A stretch of 64,000 nt of DNA from Tragulus kanchil. Its lineage: Eukaryota > Chordata > Mammalia > Artiodactyla > Tragulidae. How positions within the stretch are numbered: position 1 is the stretch's first letter; each line of letters starts with the position of its first letter. The notes below the pieces were generated by a model. That model saw nothing but the letters and a program-made list of their open reading frames with translations. It made no database searches and had not been told where the DNA came from. Position numbers and translations under genes: made by a program. Below, one piece after another: positions 57,481-64,000 of this stretch. The stretch is taken from the NCBI GenBank assembly GCA_022376925.1, contig JAIOJX010000003.1:38921874-38985873 (forward strand), read 5' to 3'.

Positions 57481-57582
57481 TTTCAGTTATTTGTGCTGAT
57501 CCTTGTGAGAGGCAGCATGTGAGGAATATACTTGTGTGATTTTTCCTGCTTCCTCTCCTTCTTGTTCCGTGTGCTTAACAGC

Positions 57583-57775
57583 AGGGTCCCCGGCATTCTT
57601 TTGACAACAGGGACTGGTTTCATGGAAGACAATTTTTCCTTGAACTGAGGGCTGGGGAATGCTTTCTGGATAATTCAAGTGTATTACATTTATTGTGCAC
57701 TTTATTTCTAAGGTAATGCGCCCGCTGATCCGACAGGAGGTACCAGTCTGTGGCCTGGAGATTGGGGACCCTTGA
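57583..57775 (+). mobile_element. MER1-type hAT element
   Basis: 'agggtccccggcattctttt', 'ggtttcatggaagacaattt', 'ctgatccgacaggaggtacc', terminal 'gagattggggaccctt'. Sense copy of the family at 18.1 kb, with a deleted middle. Confidence 0.8.
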
Positions 57776-57801
57776 CACAGGCTAAGTCTTCAGTCTCAGT
57801 T

Positions 57802-57935
57802 TTGTTGTTGTTTAGTCACTCAGTTGGGTCTGACTCTTTGTGATCCCATGGACTGTAGCCTGCCAGGCTCCTCTGTCCATAAAGATTTCCCAGGCAAGAC
57901 TACTGGAGTCAGTTTCCATTTCCTTCTCTACTAGT
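57802..57935 (-). mobile_element. Bov-tA fragment
   Basis: 'gtcactcagttgggtctgac', 'tgccaggctcctctgtccat', 'actactggagtcagtttcca'. Head part missing. Confidence 0.87.
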
Positions 57936-58154
57936 TTACCTAGTATATGGTTGGTATTATCATGTTCTGTTTATGATTGACCAATCTCAGTTTACTCATC
58001 CACAAATTGAAGATGATAATACCAACCATTTGCTATGTTATGAGGAGATAATGTCTGATTCAAAAATACTAGTTACCTTTTAAACAGTTTACATGTTAAT
58101 GACACTTCTTGAATGCTTCCTCTGTGCCATTTTCGTTTTTATCTGAAAGTTCAG

Positions 58155-58355
58155 TGACCAGTTCAGTTCAGTCGCTCAGTCGTGCCGGACTCTTTGTGAC
58201 CCCATGGATTGTAGCATGCCAGGCTTCCCTGTCCTTCTCCAGCTCCCAGAGCTCGCCCGGACTCATGTCCATGGAGTTGGTGACACCACCCAACCACCTT
58301 ATCCTGTGTTGTTGTATATCCCCCCACCTCCCCAGTCCAAACTCTAGCTTCCCAT
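58155..58355. mobile_element. ART2A/Bov-A fragment
   Basis: 'ttcagttcagtcgctcagtc', 'gtagcatgccaggcttccct', 'catgtccatggagttggtga', 'accacccaaccaccttatcc'. Only the first ~200 bases. Confidence 0.85.
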
Positions 58356-59150
58356 GTAGTGCTAGCTGAGTACTGGTAACTCTTGTCTTCTTAGTCGTCC
58401 CTAATCATCTTCTTGGCCTCACCCATGCTGTTTCATTTCTCTGGGTAGCTGTTGCCCTTCCTGCCGTGTCACGGGAATTGTTTTATCTGTGCAGGGCTGC
58501 AGTCTGCTACAGACACCCATGCCTCAGAACATGTGGTTTTAGTGACCCTTGTGGTCATAGTTTCTCCCGGCTCCCAGGCTGGAGAATCTCTTCTGCTCAG
58601 TTAGCGCACTTATACCTTGGCCACCGTACCTGCTCTGGGGAGGGGCCAGATCAGGTAGGGCTCTTCTCCGTATAGTTCACATGTAGGTCCCTGCTCTTCA
58701 GGGAAGGACGCCAAAGGTGGCCAGAGATCGAGGGTGCCTGGTTTCAGCTGTCTGTAAAGCCGGTGCCACACTGGCCCTTTCCGGTTAAACAAAGAGAATT
58801 AGTTTTTATTTGCTTAAGCCAGTTTGAGTTGGGTTTCTGCCACTTTTCACCAGAGAATATGAGATTTGCCTGGAATCTTTCTCTGTCCCACTCTGGTTGA
58901 TTACAGTAGGCTCACTTTAGGGTAATTCAGTTCTTCTGAAAAGTTCATTCTTAACCCTTAGCCTAAACCAAGTTGCCTTTCTCTTTCATAGTTCCCCTCA
59001 GTATGACTTCCTTAATACTGATACATAATTTTGAAATTTCTCTGTTCACAAGTCTGTATTTCCCACTATATTCTGTTCCTTGAACATAGTCTGCACCCTT
59101 AGTACCAATTCAGATTCAGGCACGCCATAGAGTCTTCTTTTTTTTTTTTA
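58356..59150. other. Unique sequence
   Basis: No recognised repeat. Short frames of 60-69 codons lack any domain. Poly-T near 59136-59148. Confidence 0.4.
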
Positions 59151-59176
59151 AATTTACTTTTTATTTTTGTAGATTT

Positions 59177-59430
59177 AATTTTTTGGCCTCTTTTATTGGC
59201 TTTTTATTTGTTTATTTTCATCCATCTTTATTCTTTAGCCTGTGCAGGCCTCCCATTGCAGTGGCTTCTCTCATTGCAGAGCACTAGCTCTGGGCACATG
59301 TGCTCCAGAGCGCTGGCTCCTAATTGGACACATCGGTCCAGCTGCTTGCAGCACGTGGGATCTTCCCAGGCCTGGGATCGAACCAGTGCCCCTTGCACTG
59401 CAAGTCGGACTCTCTACCCACTGGACCACC
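59177..59430 (-). mobile_element. GC-rich SINE, first of a serial trio
   Basis: 'ggcctcttttattggctttt' tail side, 'gtgctccagagcgctggctc', head 'cactggaccacc'. Flanked by 'ttatttttgtagatt' (59161-59175) and 'tattttttgtagatt' (59431-59445). Confidence 0.88.
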
Positions 59431-59450
59431 TATTTTTTGTAGATTCTTTT

Positions 59451-59605
59451 CTTTTTTTTTAAATTATTGCTTTATTTATCTTAATTTGGCTGCACTGGGT
59501 CTTAGTCGTGGCATGTGGGATCTTGTTCCCTGACCAGGGATCAAACCTGGGCCCCCTGCATTAGAAGCACAGAGTCTTAACCACTGGACCACCAGGGAAG
59601 TCTCC
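59451..59605 (-). mobile_element. Short tRNA-derived SINE, second of the trio
   Basis: 'tggctgcactgggtcttagt', 'ccctgaccagggatcaaacc', head 'ggaccaccagggaagtc'. Target repeat gtagattctttt at 59439-59450 and 59606-59617. Confidence 0.9.
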
Positions 59606-59617
59606 GTAGATTCTTTT

Positions 59618-59777
59618 TTTTTTCCCTTTTATTTATTTTTGGCTGTGCTTAGTCTTCATTGATGTGTGGGTTTAGCTGCTCTGTGGTATGTGGGATCTTC
59701 CCGGATTAGGGATCGAACCTGTGTCTCCTGCATTGGCAGATGGGTTCTTACCCACTGAGCCACAAGGGAAGCCTCCC
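59618..59777 (-). mobile_element. Short tRNA-derived SINE, third of the trio
   Basis: 'ttggctgtgcttagtcttca', 'gtatgtgggatcttcccgga', head 'gagccacaagggaagcc'. Flanked by gtagattctt at 59606-59615 and 59778-59787. Confidence 0.88.
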
Positions 59778-59849
59778 GTAGATTCTTAATAATTGTCTTT
59801 TTAATTCATTGAATGCCAAGGAAAGGGTTTGCTGACTGCTGATTATATG

Positions 59850-60185
59850 CAGGATTTGGTTACGAAACTCACACAGGACTGGGGGGCCCCTCAAAAATCC
59901 GGTGTGCACCATGACTCAGGGGAAAGGAGCAGTGACCCCTCCCCCCCTCCACCGACCAAGAGACTGAGCCAGACCTACCTGTGAGTGTTTGAGAGTCTCC
60001 TGCAGAGGTGTGGGACAGCAGTGGCCTGCAGCAACCCTGGGAGGCACGGGTTGGCTTAAGTCCTTTTTGGAGATGCCAGTAGCCCTACCCTGGAGCCTGT
60101 ATCCTGGACCGGATTACCTCAGGCCAGACAACTTTCAGGGAAGGAGCACAGCCCCACCCATCAGCAGACAGCTGAATTATATGCA
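59850..60185 (+). mobile_element. Probable BovB (RTE) fragment
   Basis: 'accaagagactgagccagac', 'ctgtgagtgtttgagagtct', 'agcagtggcctgcagcaacc', 'ggagcacagccccacccatc' match, from memory, a bovine retrotransposon segment I associate with BovB 5' sequence. The assignment could instead be a ruminant L1 5' region. Confidence 0.5.
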
Positions 60186-60189
60186 AATA

Positions 60190-61605
60190 ATTCCTTAATA
60201 AAGATCTTTGGTAACAAGAATGCAACTTAAAATTCCTTTTGTTATTAGCATTACAGTTTTTGCCTAACTCTGATCATTAATGATGATCCTTTAGAAAGTG
60301 TACCAGAACATCTTCCTATAATCCTACCACCCATATGCTTGATATCTTACGACATCTATTTCCTCAGTGTTCTCAAGACTGAAAATCGCATAGAAACAAA
60401 ACCAACATCCAGATTGCTCATAATATTTTGTATACATGTTACTTGCTTCTGCAAATCAACTAGCAAATTCCATCACTTATCATTTCTAGGCCATCTTTTA
60501 TAATTGATTGTTTAGAAGTAGTTAGGAAAATTCTTCAAAGTCCATTGGCAACCTCATTTCCCTTTACTCTCTCTGGGACACCCCCAGGATTAGCTTAGTT
60601 TAAGCTTGCCACGGGGGTTCACTTGCCCGTGTTCCTCAGGGCTTGACTTTGAATCTAGCTCATTTTAAGCCGCAAAGCTTTGATTTACCTTGTATTTGAA
60701 TGAGAATCAGCAAGGATTTTCTCAGGTCAACAGAATTGTGGGGAGCAATGTGGGAAGGCACATTTGAGCAAACACACCCAGGGATGGAGTCCAATTGGTC
60801 CTATGAAAGGGAGACATGGGTGGACGAGAAAGGGGTGCTGCGCTTTGGGAGAGCAGTGTTCATATCCACTCTGATCAAATGGGACCTACAGGAACGCAAG
60901 ATTCAAAACAGAAACAGCCATCTATGTGTATGATAAACACTTGGTAAGTTGTGATTTCGCCATCTGCCTCCTGATGAGCTGGTGTAAGGCAACAACACTC
61001 CACAGTAAAAGCCCTTGTAATGACCTCTTTCCTAAATTCACGCGGTGACCCTTTGATTATAGCTGGAAAGAGGATGGGGTTATAGGAAAGAAAAGAGATT
61101 TTGAAGTGAGTGCTTCAGTGAGGTGAGGGAGCAAAGTAGATAAATGGTCCCTTTAGAATTCACAGAATCCCATTTATTTTTTGGAAACCATGAAACCACA
61201 CTAAATTAAACTCTATTTTCAGAACAGAGAGTGTTCAGCCTTTAAAGACGTATGCGTTTCACAGTGAGTAAGGAATGTCTTCCAACTTAAAGTGTAATTT
61301 TTGTCATCTCTTCATCCAGATAATCGAGGAAGTGCTGTAATTTCCAGTTATAGAGTCTGTGGTGAGACACAGCTACAGACACAGTGAGAATATTCCTTGT
61401 AAACTCAGATTCTCCACTGTCATATGCATTCATCATAATTTTATGTTAACAAGGGTGCCCTCTGGATACAATAATGAATAAATTGTCCTGCTCAATCTTT
61501 GTCTGGAAGCTTAGTGTGAACTATATTTAGCCAATATTGCGTATTCTATATGGATTGATTTTAGTTATCCTCCGTTTTCATATGGGTATTTTGGAGGAAT
61601 GAAAG
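60190..61605. other. Unique sequence
   Basis: 1.4 kb with no recognised repeat, gene or RNA. One of the longest repeat-free stretches here, and therefore the best place to test for conservation. Confidence 0.45.
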
Positions 61606-61815
61606 TGGAAGTGTTAATCACTCCGTATCATCTGACTCTTTGCAACTCCACGGATTATATCCCACCAGGTTCCTCCATCCATGGAATTCTCCAGGTTAGA
61701 ATACAGAAGTGGGTCTCTGTTCCTTCTCCAGAGGATCTTCCCAACCCAGGGATTGAACGTAGGTCCCCTGCATTGCAGGCAGACTCTTTACCATCTGAGC
61801 CACCAGGGAGGCCCC
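61606..61815 (-). mobile_element. Bov-tA SINE
   Basis: 'tatcatctgactctttgcaa', 'ccatggaattctccaggtta', head 'gagccaccagggaggcccc'. Confidence 0.9.
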
Positions 61816-61944
61816 AATTGGGGGAGCACAGTTTATTGTATAGATTACAAAAGTAATGTAAAGATCTGTTCATTCTGTTCAAGTTCTTTAGGACTGCGTC
61901 ATTCTCTGAAATTCTGTGAATTCTCAGTCTGTGATTTTTCAGGG

Positions 61945-62285
61945 TATGTTTTAGTTCATTCAGGCTTTAACAAAAATACCATAGGCTAAATAGCTTATAA
62001 ATAACAGAAACCTTTTTCTTGCAATCTGGACACTGTTAAGTCCAAGATCATGGTGGTGGCAGGTTTATTTTTTGCCATTTCTAGGCTCATAGGTGGCTGT
62101 CTTCTTCTTCTTTTTTTTTATTTTAAAGGTTTGGTGGTTGTCTTCTTATTATAACCTCTTAAGACAGAAGGGGTAAGGTATCTTCATTCATGAGGGCAGA
62201 GCCTCATGAGGCCTAATCACCTCCTAGATGCCATCACATTGAGGGATTAGATTTCAATATATAAATTTGGAGGAGTCACCAACAT
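61945..62285 (+). mobile_element. Ancient mammalian repeat (family not assigned)
   Basis: 'ggctttaacaaaaataccat', 'cataggtggctgtcttcttc', 'tcatgaggcctaatcacctc', 'gccatcacattgagggatta' in order. Same family as 55958-56372. Contains the small insertion at 62107. Confidence 0.7.
62107..62132. mobile_element. 26-base T-rich micro-insertion with 15-base TSD
   Basis: Inserted T-rich piece between ggtggctgtcttctt (62092-62106) and ggtggttgtcttctt (62133-62147). Shape of an extreme 5'-truncated, antisense retrotransposition. Confidence 0.7.
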
Positions 62286-62289
62286 TCAG

Positions 62290-62340
62290 ATTTTTTTTTT
62301 TAAGTTTTGGCCTCTTTTATTTATTTGTTTATTTATTATT
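62290..62340 (-). mobile_element. GC-rich SINE, tail side (split by L1)
   Basis: Poly-T then 'ttggcctcttttatttattt', as in the 59.2 kb copy. Continues at 62776. Confidence 0.7.
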
Positions 62341-62775
62341 TTTTTTAAAAAAATTTATTTTTAATTTTATTTTACTTTTTACTATTATAGTGTTTTGTTG
62401 TTTGTAGATATGTATAATCCCAGATTAGTCATATGTATATCCCTGGCTCCCATCCCTCCTCCATCCCCTTCCCAGTCCCCCCACTATCCCATCCCTCCAG
62501 GCCATCTCACAGCGCCCCTGTGGGCTCCCCTACTCCCACAGCGCAATGACAATAGCTGACTTTTTCACATATGATAGTATAGGTTTCCATGTTATCCCCT
62601 CTACGTCTTCTACCCCCTGTTCATTCCCCACGATGTCCATAAGTCTGTTCTCTATGCTTGTTTTTCCAACACTTCACTGCGTGTGTTATCATTACCATCT
62701 TACTAGATTCCATATATATGTGTTCATATACTGTACTTGTCTTTCTCTTTTTTACTTACTTCACTTTTTATAATA
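62341..62775 (-). mobile_element. Young L1 3' end inserted in SINE
   Basis: 'gtttgtagatatgtataatc', 'ccaggccatctcacagcgcc', 'cttactagattccatatata'. Same subfamily as 29.9 kb. About 0.43 kb, strongly 5'-truncated. Confidence 0.85.
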
Positions 62776-62986
62776 GGTTTATTTATTTATTTTCATCCGT
62801 CCTCATTCTTCGGCCTGCGTGGGCCTTCCATTGCAGTGGCTTCAGGGGTGCATGCGCTCCAGAGCGCTGACTCCTAATTGGACACACGGGTCCAGCTGCC
62901 TCTGGTACGTGGGATCCTCCCTGGCCAGGGATGGAACCTTGCACTGCAGGGCGGACTCTTTACCCACTGGACCACCAGGGAAGCCC
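62776..62986 (-). mobile_element. GC-rich SINE, remainder
   Basis: 'tttattttcatccgtcctca', 'gcatgcgctccagagcgctg', head 'ggaccaccagggaagccc'. Some internal deletion (cagtggcttcaggggtg). Confidence 0.88.
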
Positions 62987-63096
62987 TAACATTTAGTTTT
63001 ATAGCAAGTTTGTTAAGGTTTTTTCCCCCGTTTTTTTTCGGGTTTGTCCCAGATATTTTCTGTTTTGTTTTTAGGAGAAGCTAATCATAAATACCG

Positions 63097-63205
63097 GAGA
63101 AAGAAATGGCAACCTACTCCTGTATTCCTGCCTGGAAAATTCCATGGACAGAGGAGCCTGGCGGGCTACAGTCCATGAGGTCCAAAAGAGTCAGGCATAA
63201 CCGAT
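63097..63205 (+). mobile_element. Bov-tA fragment
   Basis: 'gaaatggcaacctactcctg', 'catggacagaggagcctggc', 'agagtcaggcataaccgatc'. Head absent. Confidence 0.87.
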
Positions 63206-63240
63206 CACGTGCACGCGCGCACGCGCACACACACACACAA
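63206..63240. repeat. (CG/CA)n alternating tract
   Basis: Alternating purine-pyrimidine run at the 3' end of a Bov-tA, with CpG steps then (CA)n. Confidence 0.88.
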
Positions 63241-64000
63241 CTGTGGACTTAAGGTGTAGCATACTCGTGGTGTATGAGGACTTTTATACAAATCCATGCC
63301 TGTTCATAATTTTTGAATACTTTATCTTTCCTTTTACAGTTTGGCATAGTTTTGGTTTTGCTCTCTTAAACTACTTGATATTTCTACAATGTCTCATTTT
63401 ATGCTTTGTGTGTGTGTGCACGCTTTTTTGCGAATCTACTGACCGAACCATAAATACATTAAAAAGCACTTGGGGATCATTTAAATGGATGCCTTTTATT
63501 TTTACCAGGGATTTCTTTTGAAGAAAAATTGTATAGACTTTCTTATCTGACAAAAGTACAAATGCCTGGTCATGGGAGGTCTGGCAGATTTCACCGCCGT
63601 TGTCCAGCCTTGAAGCCTTAGACCTGAAGGTCGGACCAGAAGATCCTGAAAGTGCTGGGTTAGGCCTGGATCGCTGTTTTATAAACACAGCCCAGGAGTT
63701 CTGTTCCACATTCAGACCTCTGTGAATTAACTGAGCTGTGGAACTGCTCTCTTCTTTGTGACAAGATGAAAGTAAGATTTGCTTTCAGTGTTGGAGATTA
63801 TGGAGGGGGAGGTTTGCTTTATCTTCTCTGGACTGTTGATTTCCATACTGACTTACTTGAAAGAGTAGGGTAAGACATTTTTCAGCATTTACCTTGTTGA
63901 CTATGTTACTGGAAAATCATCAAGCCTAAGGATGTCATAGATATGAAATATTAATGATGACTTAGACATCCAGTATAAAGTGTTAAAAGATATCCCTTTT
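63241..64000. other. Unique sequence
   Basis: No recognised repeat apart from a short (GT)n near 63407. A 112-codon antisense frame (63371-63709) has no recognisable domain and is not called as a gene. Confidence 0.4.

Noticed and set aside
63371..63709. 112-codon antisense open frame in unique sequence
   Set aside because: No recognisable domain, no splice context or codon signal that I can see. Chance length in 64 kb.

Overview
This window is non-coding nuclear DNA from a pecoran ruminant. The evidence is the repeat set: many Bov-tA tRNA-derived SINEs, ART2A/Bov-A type elements, ruminant L1 3' ends, one 5'-truncated L1, and a probable BovB fragment. Older mammalian repeats (MER5A, MER1, MIR, L2) form the background. 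Species cannot be fixed from this. A GC-rich tRNA-Glu/CHR-type SINE with a distinctive body is unusually well represented. I do not recall that body as typical of cattle or sheep, so a less-studied pecoran lineage is possible, but this is inference.

I see no protein-coding gene, exon, RNA gene, CRISPR array or operon. Most of the longer open frames are translations of SINEs (mostly their antisense strand) or of L1 ORF2. The rest have no recognisable domain. The region could be intergenic or intronic.

The most striking property is large-scale: 15 head-to-tail duplications of unrelated local sequence. Fourteen have a period of about 1.07-1.17 kb and one is about 0.79 kb. Approximate junctions are 3618, 10235, 14456, 16761, 21200, 23138, 33037, 34846, 37078, 39124, 41856, 46606, 50756, 52880 and 54983. 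The copies are nearly identical, with a few substitutions each. At several junctions the last or first ~30-110 bases are compressed by small deletions. Three pairs of neighbouring duplications overlap, so some sequence occurs three times. The simplest reading is a chain of contigs (or two haplotypes) joined without removing ~1.1 kb overlaps. Removing them would shorten the window by about 16 kb. A real biological process making uniform ~1.1 kb tandem copies is the exciting alternative, but it is less likely.

Layout: 0-9 kb holds a GC-rich SINE, MER5A, old and young L1 pieces and Bov-tA copies (duplication D1). 9-18 kb has three duplications carrying ART2A and Bov-tA. 18-24 kb has MER1, L1 and a GC-rich SINE in duplications D5-D6. 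24-32 kb is mostly unduplicated, with an inverted SINE pair and nested L1s. 32-43 kb is a dense run of duplications D7-D11. 43-56 kb has D12-D15 and the best-preserved L1. 56-64 kb is unduplicated, with a three-SINE serial insertion and a SINE split by L1. Confident insertion events with visible target-site duplications are given individually.
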